Shown one piece after another: positions 12,088-22,799 of a DNA stretch of 64,000 bases. The notes under the pieces were generated by a model. It saw only the letters and a list, made by a program, of their open reading frames with translations, did no database searches and had not been told where the DNA came from. The stretch's first letter is position 1, and every line of letters begins with the position of its first letter. Origin of the DNA: Aquanectria penicillioides (taxonomy: Eukaryota; Ascomycota; Sordariomycetes; Hypocreales; Nectriaceae); NCBI GenBank assembly GCA_003415625.1, contig PYIU01000010.1, positions 1,796,501 through 1,860,500 of the forward strand. The letters are read 5' to 3'. The position numbers and the translations under genes are program-made.

Positions 12088-13048
12088 ATGGTTTGTAGAT
12101 ACTGGAATTACTCCCAGGTGCAAACAAGTCTCTCGTGGCCGAAAGGATACGACAATGGCCTGCACTCAAACTTGAGAGCGAGGTCTTGCAGCACGGTGCC
12201 TGTATTGATGCGTTTCGCACATCTAAGCCGTGGGATAACCTACCACAAGCTAAAGCTATCAGCGAGTATCCGATCTCAGTGACGAGGATCATTCATGGCC
12301 TAAGGGCCTCCCTCAAAGTCTAGTGGTCGGGTCGGATGGATGTTCGGAAGGGTTTCGTGTTCTCGAAATGAGCCGTGTCATCGCTGCACCGTCGGCTGGA
12401 CGAACACCGGCATTGCATGGCGCCGATGTCAGCTAGGTCACATCGCCAAATCTACCAAATTTACCTTTATTGAATCGCGATATGAGTCGAGGAAAACGGC
12501 GGGGTTTCTGGATGCAAACATTGATACAGTCAAGGAGGAAATGTTAGATCTGGCACAGACTTACGACGTTTTTATCCAAGGCTTTAGGCCAGAAGCCCAG
12601 CCGCTCATGGTTTTTTCCCTGAGGAGCTTGCAGCCATAAATCCCGGAATCGTCGTCGCAAATCTATCAGCATTTCCGAGGCTGAGCATTTTGACGCTGGA
12701 GAGATAGCTTGCCCGACACCGTGTCAGCCGCTGGACTACGGTTCTGGAAACCTGCTAGCCACCGGGATGTGTGCTGCTATAGATCGCCGAGCGATGGAAG
12801 GGAGTTCTTATGTGGTGAATGCTTCTCTAGCAGGTGTCGCCAAGTATCTTCGGAGTCTCGGACAATATCCTGGCAGCTCTGGGTTTGGCTGTCCAAGCAG
12901 CAAGTAAATATAGGATAGGTTCCCGGAGCTATTTGAGTCGCGAGAGACTGAAGAAGGCACATTGAGGGTTGTACAGCACGCGGGCAACATAAAAGGGGGT
13001 GATATTCGGTGGGATCCGTGTTCTGTGGTATTTGGTCAACAGCTTTAA
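12088..13048 (+). pseudogene. Class III (CaiB/BaiF) CoA-transferase, degenerate
   Basis: Scattered pieces in different plus-strand frames match a fungal CaiB/BaiF-like CoA-transferase, an enzyme moving CoA between organic acids. Seen in order: an N-terminal piece (ERIRQWPALKLE, about 12135-12320), the core SRVIAAPSAGRTPALHGADV followed by VTSPNLPNLP and NRDMSRGKR (12370-12500), and DVFIQGFRPEAQP (12560-12610). Then come AINPGIVVANLSAFP (12630-12675), CPTPCQPLDYGSGNLLATGMCAAIDRR (split here; about 12710-12800) and the tail WDPCSVVFGQQL ending at the TAA at 13046. Several stops (for example after GADV, where a tryptophan or arginine is expected) and frame changes break it. The expected active-site aspartate region is missing or scrambled. 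Family assignment rests on the order of conserved blocks, so it is confident despite the decay. Confidence 0.75.
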
Positions 13049-13569
13049 TGGTCAAGGTAATTCCTTGGTATTCTTCGCTCGCTCATCTAGTAGAGAGTTG
13101 GTTTATCAAGAGATAAAAGTGGTTGCTATGTAGAGTTATCCAGCTCATCAGTGAAGTCCCGCATTGCCACGGAGCTTTGTTCCATGAGTTTAATAGGTAG
13201 AGGTGCTTTATATCTCCAGAGTGGCATCATCAATTTTCATCTGTTCAATAGTCTTGAAAGTGAGTTTCGGTGGCTTGGAGTCACGATGAAAAATGAGTTG
13301 CGTCGACATTCCACTGATAACGAGGACACACTGACAAGCTTGCGATCGGAATGGGAAAACTGGGGCAATGGTTTATCACTCATTTCGTTGGTGCTGTAAA
13401 GGAAATCTTTAGATCATCCCAATGTCCCACTCAGAATACGACCAAATTCTCCAACTGCCCGTCCCCATACCACTCTCGCCCCAGCCATTAGTCTCGGACC
13501 ACTAGGTGGGATGTTGTCTGGTTGGCTGTATCAAGATATCCCAGTCCTTCTCATCGTTTTGACGTCGCC
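13049..13569. other. Intergenic upstream of receptor remnant
   Basis: An 82-codon plus-strand frame (13151-13399) has no recognisable family. Nothing else seen. Confidence 0.4.
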
Positions 13570-15092
13570 ATGAAGATGCACTGGAGCAAATCCCTAGCTA
13601 TGGCTGTGATATTGGGGGTAGTAGAAGTGCATGCTACGTCTGGTCCAGCAATCGCAGGCCTATCTTCATGTGCGGTAAGTTTTTTCTGTGTTGGATCTAC
13701 GAATCATAGCTAATAAATCCAACCCAGGTCAGCTGCTTCAACGCAACCATCTTGAATGGGCCATGTCCTGCTAACGACACCGCCTGTCTCTGTACCACCG
13801 ACTCTCTCCAGGTACCGTTCTTTAGCTGTGCCACAGATAACTGCTCTACCATTGAGCGACTTAGTGAGATGAAGATGATGTTTTGGTAGCGTTAGGCTTG
13901 CATCACTGACGACTCTTTAGGCGCTACAAATTCAACCATGGCCGCGTGCGAGGCTCCTGTCCGTGACAATAGCCGGCGTTTCATCATCATCACAGATACC
14001 CTCGCTATCATCTCTGGGTTATTCGTAATACAAAGATTCTTCTACAAACTCTATTGGAAGTCTGGCCTAGCCCTTGATGATTGGTTCACCCTCTCCACGG
14101 CCCTAAGCGGCATCGCGATTCAAGCCATTGCCATCTACGGAACCATCCCAAACGGCATGGGTCGAGAGATCTGGACCTTGACACCAAACAATATCAGCAT
14201 GTTCTTGAAAAATCTGTGGCCTATAGAGATTCTTTACTTCCTCCAGGTTGCCCTCATAAAGAATGCTATCCTCTTCTTTTACCTGCGCATCTTTCCAGCG
14301 GCGTCTATTCGTCGACTTCTTTGGGCTACCATGGTTGTGAACAGTGTAGGTAGCCTGATCTGTGTTATTCTTGCCCATTTTTCAATGCTCGCCAAGAAGT
14401 TTCTTTTGGACGGGTTGGGATGGAGAGCATATGGGCTCATGCCTGAACTTCAACGCCATTACTTAGGCCAGCGCTATCTTGAGCATGGTGCTTGATGTCT
14501 GGATGCTATGAATTCCCTTGTGGCAGGTCAAAAGCCTAAAATTGGATTGGAAAAAGAAGATTGGTGCTTCAATGATGTTTTCCATTGGTTTGTTGTATGA
14601 CCTCCTAGCCACTCCGGTCCCAACGCAACCGCTCACCTCAAAAATTCTAGTGTCACAATCGTCAGCATTATTCGACTTCAATCACTCGTTAAATTCAGTG
14701 TTCATGCGGAAAATCCCACATGGGACTACGAAGATATTGCGTTGTGGTCCATCATTGAGATCGACGTTGCGATAATTTGCGCCTGCATGCCGACATTCCG
14801 CCAGTTCATGATTCGCTTACTCCCCAAGAAACTCGATAATTCCAAATCACAATATTCCAGTGGATACAGTAGTCAGGAAAAGTCAGAAATAAGCAAGAGA
14901 AGAAGCCAAGCGTTGGGTTCAATCGACGTCACGAAGACAGGGGGAGTCTACGACTCGTCAATTTTAAAGGGTATCAACATGCAGAGAAGCTTTGCGATAG
15001 AGTATGAGAATGATGACACACGGCTAGTTCACTCGGTTGATATTCAAAGTCAAGGATCCAGATGCAAGGTTTCGGGAGGTAGCAATGCATAG
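13570..15092 (+). pseudogene. CFEM-domain PTH11-like receptor, broken
   Basis: Structure of a CFEM-PTH11 G-protein-coupled-receptor-like protein. It begins with a signal peptide (MKMHWSKSLAMAVILG), followed by a CFEM cysteine domain split by an intron (SSCA / VSCFNATILNGPCPAND-TACLC, CATDNC). About seven membrane helices follow, beginning FIIITDTLAIISGL, and then a cytosolic tail. Exons read 13570-13674, 13728-13863, 13921-14591 and 14651-15092 with good splice signals. Three lesions lie in exon 3: a frame change near 14375-14385 (before FQCSP), a TAG at 14464 where the family has Trp, and a TGA at 14509. Both stops could come from C-to-T or G-to-A change (TGG to TAG, CGA to TGA). The rest, including the last helix NPTWDYEDIALWSIIEID, is well preserved, so loss looks recent. 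Sequencing error alone would not give two stops. Confidence 0.75.
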
Positions 15093-15181
15093 GGATCACA
15101 AATAATCTGCTTCATCTTCATTCGAGTACTAGTTCAGCCCCTCCGTTTTCAATTTCAAGAATTCAGTTATGATTCCCCCTG

Positions 15182-16565
15182 TTACAAGCATTGGGAGTAC
15201 CCTAAAACGTCATTGTCAGCAAGAGACCACGGGGCAGAATAGGACTCAAAACACATACAGTCATTCACATAGACGCAGGTGTAGGGGCTTACACACTAAT
15301 AAATAAGTCAGCATCACCGCCCGGTCTCCATTTATTTCGACTTAGGACCTACCGCAGTCGCACCCGTCCAATTGATTCCACCGCACTGGCCCCAATGAGG
15401 TGCTGTACCTGAGGATCCGGTTGTGGTCGTTGCTTTTGTTGTCGTTGTTGTGCTTGTTTGCAGTGTTGTGGAAGTTGCTGTTGCCGTGACAGTGGACTAA
15501 GTGATAGGTCAGAGCTACTCAAACATCACACTTTGCCTAGTCTTACCGTCAAACCGAACCACTTCAGGTCTTCTGCGGGAAAGACGTTGATGGAGTGACT
15601 GACTCCATTGCCCAAGAATGTCTGGGTGCTCGTCAGATCGTGATTCATCCAGTCCTTTGATCACACTTACTTGCAACTTGTCTCCGAAAATGTACTTAGT
15701 GTACGGGCTCTGTGGGTAGTCCGCAACCGTTGAACTAGGAGTGGTCGAGTACCCGAATACACCTGTCCACTGCTTGATAGTCTCATAGTAGTTCTGCGGG
15801 TACAGAACAGTGTCTGCCGATCCGTGGTAGACTTGCATCTTGGGTCTTGAGCCAGTATACCCAGGATACATGTTGTAGACAACGTTGGCCCACTGATCCT
15901 GTGTATATATGGATTGGCCTGTAGCGCATGTCGAGTTCCAGTAATCGGGAATGTCGTCGACACTCATGAAACAGCCAGCGGGCACACCAGCATAGACGAT
16001 GCCCGCCGCAAAAATGTCAGGGTATGCAGCAGCCATGACATTCTGCGAGAATGTTAGTGATCTCAGCAACTGCAAGAGGATAGGAGGAGAAAAGGCAAGG
16101 TAGGAGACGCACTGTCATCATTGCACCTGATGAAATGCCCGTAACATAGACTTTGCTTGAATCTGCACCATACTGCTCAATGATGTATTTAACCATGTTG
16201 GCGATGGAATTGCTGGCGCCACCTCCGTTGTGGGTCAATGTCATCTTGGATGCGACATCCCAGCAATTGTCTGTTGTGTAGGGCGTCTGTGGGTAGATGA
16301 CGATATAGCCGTACGTCTCAGAATTCTGTGCCCATTGAGTCCCAGAGTAGTATGCCTGGGCGCTTCCGCTGCACCAATGGATTCCAACAACAATGGCTGG
16401 ATTGGAAGCCAAGTTCTTAGGTACGTAGAGGAACATACGTGTACCTGTTGGATTGGTGCCATAGCTTGTCACCTCAGTAAAGGTTGAGCGAGTGACAAGC
16501 TCAGCACCGAGAGCGGCGTTGAGAAGGGTCAGGACCCAAAAGCTGAAGAGAGTTAGCACCTTCAT
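15182..16565 (-). CDS. Secreted CE1 acetylxylan/feruloyl esterase with CBM1
   Basis: Extracellular carbohydrate esterase, predicted to remove acetyl or feruloyl groups from xylan. The six-exon minus-strand model (16565-16113, 16042-15671, 15621-15547, 15496-15353, 15295-15259, 15201-15182) gives 366 residues in perfect phase. A signal peptide (LFSFWVLTLLNAALGA) leads into an alpha/beta-hydrolase of the PHB-depolymerase-like CE1 type with oxyanion region GIHWCSG and nucleophile motif G-I-S-S-G. A candidate catalytic-histidine segment follows (GNGVSHSINVFPAEDLKWFGL). A Ser/Thr linker (TTLQTSTTTTTKATTTTGSS) joins it to a C-terminal fungal cellulose-binding module (HWGQCGGINWTG, CVSPYTC, WYSQCL). 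The last two exons, 37 and 20 bases, are easily missed but restore the four CBM1 cysteines. It is divergent from the xylose-dehydrogenase-like gene. Acetyl versus feruloyl specificity cannot be read from sequence. Confidence 0.93.
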
Positions 16566-16792
16566 TTCCTGAAACTAAGACAAATTCAATATGTTGTATA
16601 GGGATCGTCGCAGAGAGAATTGGGGAGCAGCGACTGACTTTTCTAAGTGGCAACTAGTTCGTTGCCATGAAGTCGCAGTCATGCGCTTTGGCTTCAAACG
16701 TGAAGCGGATCGGAATCTTCCGACTTCAACAAGTCTAGTTGCATAACGGGTGCCGGTCTCCGCTTCCGTCCTTCCCATTATAGGTCATCGAA

Positions 16793-16798
16793 TTAGCC
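16793..16798 (-). promoter_or_regulatory. Possible XlnR/XYR1 site (GGCTAA)
   Basis: The hexamer GGCTAA on the minus strand lies about 230 bases upstream of the esterase start. GGCTAA is the known core bound by the xylanase regulator XlnR/XYR1. A hexamer arises by chance, so this is only suggestive. Confidence 0.3.
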
Positions 16799-17011
16799 AT
16801 ACCATAAAAAACAGTACAGTATAACTTTAATCTTCGGCTGTGGTCTCCGTCATCCCGATGGCCATGTTGCTCACACGTGGCAATCGTCTATCAACAGTAG
16901 ATTGATGCAGATTGCGGGATACGGCCCATGATTCCCATAGCGGCAGTTGCCATAATCGGGATTCACTATTCTCAAGGGCCGATCATGGTACGGTTAAGGA
17001 GGGGTTTAGGC

Positions 17012-17017
17012 GGCTAA
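17012..17017 (+). promoter_or_regulatory. Possible XlnR/XYR1 site (GGCTAA)
   Basis: Second GGCTAA core in the divergent interval, plus strand, within GGCGGCTAATGG. It is about 1.1 kb from the dehydrogenase start and 0.45 kb from the esterase start. Same caution about chance occurrence. Confidence 0.3.
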
Positions 17018-18033
17018 TGGTCATATAAACTGAGAACCCCGCGCAGCTCCTCAAGACGCACAATCAAGTTCCGCCAATCATTCAGATTATCGTCGATGGT
17101 CTTGAATTGAATTCGTCTTGTAAAGCTCCGTTGTCCAATTCTAGCCTTTTTGTGTGCTTTTATGGCAGTGGAAACTTTGTTTTGTAACTGTAACTATCAT
17201 TTGGGGATATTTCCGTGACACTAATTTGCCTAAATAGGTCTTGGCTATATCTGCAGTTTTGATTCGCCGTCAACGGTTACAATGGTCAAGGTTCAGATTG
17301 ATCTATTGTGGTAAGGGAGGCCCATTTGTGAGTATCATCTCATGGAGTGCGTTAAGGCTCACCTGTTGTTACTTGTAGGGGTTATGTCCAATCGCTCTGG
17401 ATCGTAATTAGGGTGCACCTCATTCCCTCAATTGCTGTGGCGAGCTCTTGAAGTATTTTGTCAACAGAAGGTGGGTCCCGGTACACGAGGTGAGCCTTGA
17501 CGCACTCCATGACATACTTAATGGACTTGAACTCAATCCTTGTTGCTCGATCGCAGATTCAGGAATGTGTGAAGATGAAAAGCTAGATGTGCTTCACTCT
17601 CAATCATACATGTTGGCATTCTCAAACAGATGTCTTTCTCTTGTCTGATTGGGACCTGGGTAGTGTTGGGCTCGTTCGGTTATAACCAACGCGTTGGCCG
17701 GCTTGTGTTCCTTTCACAATAATCCTTGAAATCGAGCTGGTTATCGAATGAATTAGGCTCATATTTGAGAGTATTTTACCGTGCCACAGGCATTCAAAAG
17801 TGGTCTCATGTCTCGGGCGAGATATATTGCATTCCCGCATCAGGTTGAATGGCAAGGGATACAATTTGAGGTGTAGATGAGGCACTGTAGGGTAGCTGGG
17901 CCAGATTTCATTAGGGTGGGACCGGTCTTTTCGCCGAAATTACCGATAGTTAGTCTGCGGGGATGGTCCATTTACAAACTCCGCCTCGATCAACCTAATC
18001 CAATCGGATAATTGGGTCAATTATGACTTGGGG

Positions 18034-18042
18034 TTATATATG
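18034..18042 (+). promoter_or_regulatory. TATA-like element
   Basis: TTATATATG about 85 bases before the dehydrogenase ATG, a usual distance for a fungal core promoter. Confidence 0.4.
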
Positions 18043-18121
18043 ACGGTGTTTCCAGGCGTCTCACAGCGGACATCTTCGAAACACCACTATCAATAACTGA
18101 AAAACTGCAAATTGAGTCACC

Positions 18122-19414
18122 ATGGCATCCGTTTACACTCTCAAATGGGGCATTATGGCCACAGGTGGCATTGCTGAGAGTGAGTTGTCCCCAGAGTATT
18201 CCAAAGCGACATAGCTAAACCCCGCACGCAGGGTTTACGAAGGACATGCTCACCAAACCCCAGATCCGGGGGGTTCATGACATCTCCCACGAGCTTGCTG
18301 CAGTTGCATCCTCTAGCTCAAAGCAGCGAGCCGAAGAGTTTATCACTCGAGTGAATGCTCCAGGGAAGGCAAATGCGTATGGTTCCTACGCAGAGCTTGT
18401 CAACGATGCTTCCGTTCAGATCGTCTATGTGGCGACTCCCCATAGTCACCACTTTCAGAATGCCATGCTAGCACTTGAGGCTGGAAAGCATGTTCTGTGC
18501 GAGAAAGCAATCACCGTCACCGCTGCTCAGGCCAAGAAGCTAGTCAACACCGCAAAAGAGAAGGGATTGTTTCTCATGGAGGCTGTTTGGACCCGTTTCT
18601 TTCCTTCCAGCATGAAGATCCGCGAGCTGTGCGCTAGCGGTGCTATTGGAGACATACACCGTGTCATTTGTGAGCAATCCTAACCTCGTGTCAATTCACG
18701 GATTGAATTTCTAATCAGCACATCATTACAGCGGACATTTCTTTTGCCAGTAGCAAGAACGACGGGAGCGGCAAGCTTCAGTTCGCAGATGACCATCGCA
18801 TGGTGAACTTGGATCTCGCTGGAGGTGCTCTCTTGGATTTGGGTGTGTACTCGCTTACATGGGTATTTCAAATCCTATACCACTTGCAACCAGAGGCAGA
18901 GAAAGAAAAGCCACTGGTCACGTCGGCTCTCAGCACTTATAGCGCTACAGGAGCAGACGATAATACTTCCATCCTCATGCACTTCCCGAAGCACCGCACA
19001 ACCGGTATTGCCATGACCGGTCTGTGGACGACTACGGGTGTCAATGACAAGCACGAGGGCATGCCTTCGGTCACTATCCAAGGTTCTGCAGGTGAGATCC
19101 ATATTATTGGATACTGCTTCAAGCCAGAAAGGTTCAAGGTCATAACGAATGGCGGGGTGGAAATTATTGAGTGCAACTATCCCACAGACTCCGAACGGGA
19201 TAATGTTGGGCATGGCATGTATTGGGAAGCAGACGAATGTGCACGTTGTATTCGGGATGGCAAGGTTGAAAGTTCTACTCTACCCTGGGACGAGAGCATT
19301 GCTATCATGGAGACTGTGGAAAAGGTGCTAGCAGATGGTGGTGTCAAATACCCCGAGATGATTACTTCGGATGTTTTTGAGCCTCAGGGTGCTTTGAACA
19401 CCGGCAAGTCATAG
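18122..19414 (+). CDS. Gfo/Idh/MocA dehydrogenase (D-xylose dehydrogenase / DHDH-like)
   Basis: NADP-dependent oxidoreductase, most like fungal D-xylose 1-dehydrogenase and dimeric dihydrodiol dehydrogenase. Three exons (18122-18179, 18232-18669, 18732-19414) give 392 residues, the usual length. The Rossmann start is KWGIMATGGIAERF, where a G-x-G-x-x-A/G pattern is split by the first intron. The family motif EKAITVTAAQAKKL carries the usual catalytic lysine (CEK), MEAVWTRFFP follows, and the substrate-side GGALLDLGVYSL lies in the second domain. The C-terminal sheet domain ends with a short tail. The gene is divergent from the CBM1 esterase, which would fit xylose handling. Other sugars or dihydrodiols remain possible. 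No lesions seen. Confidence 0.88.
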
Positions 19415-19831
19415 TGGATGACATTCCCCCGAGAGTTTGAAACGTTTAATCAATGGGAAATAATGAGCATCTTCTATGCTGCACTCATTCAGACTGCATA
19501 TTAATAACCTCTCCAATGAAATAATTAATACGCTAGTGCAGGTTGTTGCAAGAATCGTGTTGGTACATGAATTTTTCGATTGTCTAGTCCACGTCTTTGC
19601 TCAGATTGGGGATTAGAGAATTACCAATTTCAAGGATAACTATCATTTCCTCCGCGCTCCTGTCATCACCGTATCAAACAAAGCCATGAAAAAAATCTTG
19701 TTTGTGGTCTTGATTCCGGTTCATGGCTATCATCAACACTTCCATATTTATTCGCAAATAGCTGCCACAGCCAGCTTATGGTTTTTCCCTCTTGGCTTCT
19801 ATCCATGTGCCACAGACTCAAGATAGGTAAG
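19415..19831. other. Intergenic, convergent 3' ends
   Basis: About 400 bases between the dehydrogenase and kinase stop codons; no features recognised. Confidence 0.5.
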
Positions 19832-21396
19832 TTAAGACTCTTTCTGCTCCACTTCCTTGTCTCTTTCCAACTTTTCTTGGACCAAGTAGTATATTGACAC
19901 AAGGGGATTGTATGCGTTCAATGGATCGACGCCTGGGAGCAGCACATCGCTATCGCTGCTTGTAGGGTGGTCGAAGCTTTTGCCAGATTTCCATTTTTCG
20001 AACGAGAATCCCAATATCTTTTTTGTTGTAGATTGTGCGGGCTGTTCGGGTGGCACGAAGGGGGCTTTTGCCAGCTCTTTTGTGTAAAGCTCAACGGCCT
20101 CTTCATAGGCCTCGGAGCTGACGATATCAGTCAGTTGTTGATGAATGGTTTCCGGCGAGCCAAAGTTAAACCCTTGCATGCTATGAGTGACTTGAGGTTC
20201 CAACGGTAGTGTGAGGGGTACTCGAAGTGGAAAGAAAAGAGGAGAAGGTGCGGCATAGCCCTTATTGATCCACGGATGATGCAGGACTTCGGATAGAGTA
20301 GCTCTCAGATTTGGATTGGGAATTAGCATTTTAGAGAGAAGATGCTTGCAATCTAGCCATTGGTTAGTTCTTTGTTCTCTTAGTTCGTGGGAAACGCATA
20401 ATTCCTACCATTTGATAACCGAGATGGGTAGTTCAGAACGCCCTTCAGGATGTTGGAGTGAAGGGCAGGGACGGTCTGATCGTCAAATGCAGCCTTTCCA
20501 CATACCATACTATAAAGCACTATTCCAAAGTGCCAGACATCCACCTTGGGACCGGAGTATGGTTGACTTTGCAGCATTTCGGGAGGAGTAAAGTATTGGT
20601 GGCTGCGAAAGGTTGAGAGATGCTCACCCGGGGTGAACAAATTAGCACACCCAAAATCAATAATTCTAACTTCACCAAACTTATTAAGGAGAATATTCTC
20701 CAACTTCAAGTCAAGGTGGACAACGCTATTGCGGTGGCAATAATCGAGAGCACTCGCGATCCAGCGACAAAACCTCCGTGCTGACCCCTCATCGAGTTTT
20801 CCGCGACGAATTATAAGGTCTAGCATTTGACCACGTTCAAAATAGTCGAAAAGTAGGTACCAATGTTTATTAGTTCGGACCACATCACGCAGCTTACAGA
20901 TATATGGGTGGTCAAAGAGGTTGGTGATGGCAGCTTCACGAGCACTGCGGTCTTCCTTGTCCTGAACCTGACGTTCCTCCTCTGCGGTATGCTCGGTTTT
21001 ATCATCGCTGAAGCCTCGGGGAATAATCTTGCAGGCAGCCTAGGGATGGAAAGATCGAATTAGCAAAGGACAAAAGGTCATTGGCATCAAATTAAGGACT
21101 AGACATTGTCAGGAATAAAAGAAAACACGCACCAATTCACCAGTCTTCTCATTTTTAGCAAGTTTGACTGTGCTATCGGATCCAATGCCTATTGTTTTTC
21201 CTAAAATCCATGTGCCAGTCGAGGAAGGGAGCCTGCGGCGCGATTTGGTCGGGGTCTTTTCTGGGGCTGAAGGAGTGCCTGGATTAGGATCCTGAGGACT
21301 GCCTGGAGTTTCCGAGATATCATTGGCGTCACCCGTAGCGCTAGGTGATGGCTCTCCTGGATATTCTTTATGATCATCTTGGGGCTGGGTCTCCAT
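19832..21396 (-). CDS. KIN1/MARK-like protein kinase domain (second half of tandem kinase locus)
   Basis: Serine/threonine kinase domain closest in pattern to fungal KIN1. Exons on the minus strand are about 21396-21133, 21039-20409 and 20352-19832. A Pro/Ser-rich leader leads into a degenerate glycine loop (GKTIGIGSDSTVKLA), then the lysine strand (ACKII), helix C (REAAITNLFDHPYIC) and GQMLDLIIRRGKL. The catalytic loop reads VVHLDLKLEN, so the HRD arginine is leucine. IIDFG is intact, as is the activation segment HLSTFRSHQYFTPPEML. After the kinase comes a KIN1-like MQGFNFGSPETI stretch and about 100 more residues, ending KEVEQKES. An upstream frame (21591-21408) continues the neighbouring kinase and reaches this start after one base is added in an A5 run, so both are probably one gene. 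ATG 21396 is the only local start if they are separate. Confidence 0.75.
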
Positions 21397-21407
21397 GTGC
21401 TCTTTTT

Positions 21408-22799
21408 AGGAGTGCCGCCAACTTCAGCTGGAATATGCAAGGATGTGTTCAAGTTCTCGAATTCATCAGTTAAGAGAGTCCACTGAGCGGTATGTTCGAA
21501 CGGGTGAGAGGCCTCAGGTTGTATTTCTGTGGGAGGTGCCTGTTGTTGTGGGCTCTGGGTGACTGGTCTGTTGGCAGCAGCAGAAAGCGAGCTGGGTTGG
21601 ACATTGGACAATTAGCACCACACCTCCACGCGCGATTGGGCGCTGTGAAAGACCTATATGATCCCTATACGTACCTCATAGAATTCCTAGAACTCGGGGC
21701 CGGAGAAGACCGTTGAATCTGCATCCATGGATGTAAGAGAGCGCTCCGGGCAAGCAAGCGATCCTCAGGATTGGGGGCCATAGTCTTCACAACGAAGTCA
21801 CAAGCCTCCTCAGTCACTTCTCTGTTTTTCAATTCTTCCACTGGAAAGGGGTGGTTCTTCACAATGTGGTTGAAGAGATCTCGTCGGTTAGGAAAGGCTG
21901 GGCGGTGGGCTAGTATCCGGAATGAGATTTCTCCAACAGCCCACATATCAATGGCAAAGGTATATGAGAAAGCGTCGGTCGAAGATGAGTTCTCTGTTGG
22001 AACAAAGCCAAGGACTTCTGGAGCCACGTATCCCTCTGTTCCAAGAAAGGTTCTAAGGGCAGTGCTGTCCTCTTCCGCACGTTTAGAAATGCCAAAATCG
22101 CCCAGCTTGACCCACCAGTCAGGGCCTGGCGAGCAGACTAAGATATTCTAGAGGGGGGTGTTATTCAATGAGCATTTCGTGTCTCGGGCATTGATGCTAC
22201 ACACCGAGGGTTTGATGTCACGATGAGCAAACCCATTGTCATGCATATGTGCTAGGCCCTCAACAACTTGAAAGACTATGGCTTGAGCTTCGGCCTCGGG
22301 TAAAGGATGGGTAAGAAATTTCTGCAGGTCGCCATTCTCCAGATACTCCATCGCGATGAAGACTGCATTTTCGTAAATGTACCAGCCGTAGCATTTGACA
22401 AAGCAGTCTACGTACTGTGTGTAGAATGAGTACACAACCAATATGGGAAAAGAAAAGCGGATACCATACATTGTCATGGGAGAACTTTGTCATTGCTTCT
22501 AATTCCCTCGCGTAATCTATTCGGTCGTCTTTTCGAAGCTCTTTGACAGCACGGAGGCCTCCCATGGCCGGCCCGTCAATGCATTTCTCTAGCCATACCC
22601 GCCCATAGGTGCCATTGCCCAGCTCTCGCAACCGCTGCCAAGTCTCCTGAGCTTTGGATCTGCGTTTGCGACGAGACTTGTCGTTTGATACGTAAACAGT
22701 GTGCTCAACTACACCGCTAGAAACAACTCGAAAGGGTAGCTGAGCATCACGGACGAGATCGGGCAGTCGACGGGCCTCATCCTCAATTTGCTGCGCCAT
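21408..22799 (-). CDS. Protein kinase domain with intact HRD/DFG (first half of tandem kinase locus)
   Basis: Minus-strand kinase with exons 22799-22470, 22414-22205, 22147-21675 and a linker exon from 21591. ATG 22799 is chosen because the frame upstream opens on GTG. A 55-residue leader precedes the glycine loop ELGNGTYGRVWLEKC, the lysine strand RAVKEL and helix C (YARELEAMTKFSH). The hinge EYLENGDLQKFL, the catalytic loop GFAHRDIKPSNIL and GDFGISKR are all intact, and the GTEGYVAPEVLG activation end and MWAVGEISFRILAHRPAF are clear. It ends with SALLHPWMQI and a Gln/Pro-rich linker (SLSAAANRPVTQSPQQQAPP, EFENLNTSLHIPAEVGGTPKK). There is no stop before the next kinase; the frame instead drifts at the A5 run near 21403-21407. 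With one base added there, the combined coding length divides by three and gives one protein of about 874 residues. Confidence 0.75.

Larger units (their letters stand above)
16566..18121. other. Divergent promoter region (esterase / sugar dehydrogenase)
   Basis: A 1.56 kb gene-free interval between two divergent start codons. It holds two GGCTAA hexamers (17012 plus, 16793 minus) and two GCGGGG hexamers (17037 minus, 17957 plus), plus a TATA-like element before the dehydrogenase. Short open frames near 17448-17885 have no recognisable family. Confidence 0.45.
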
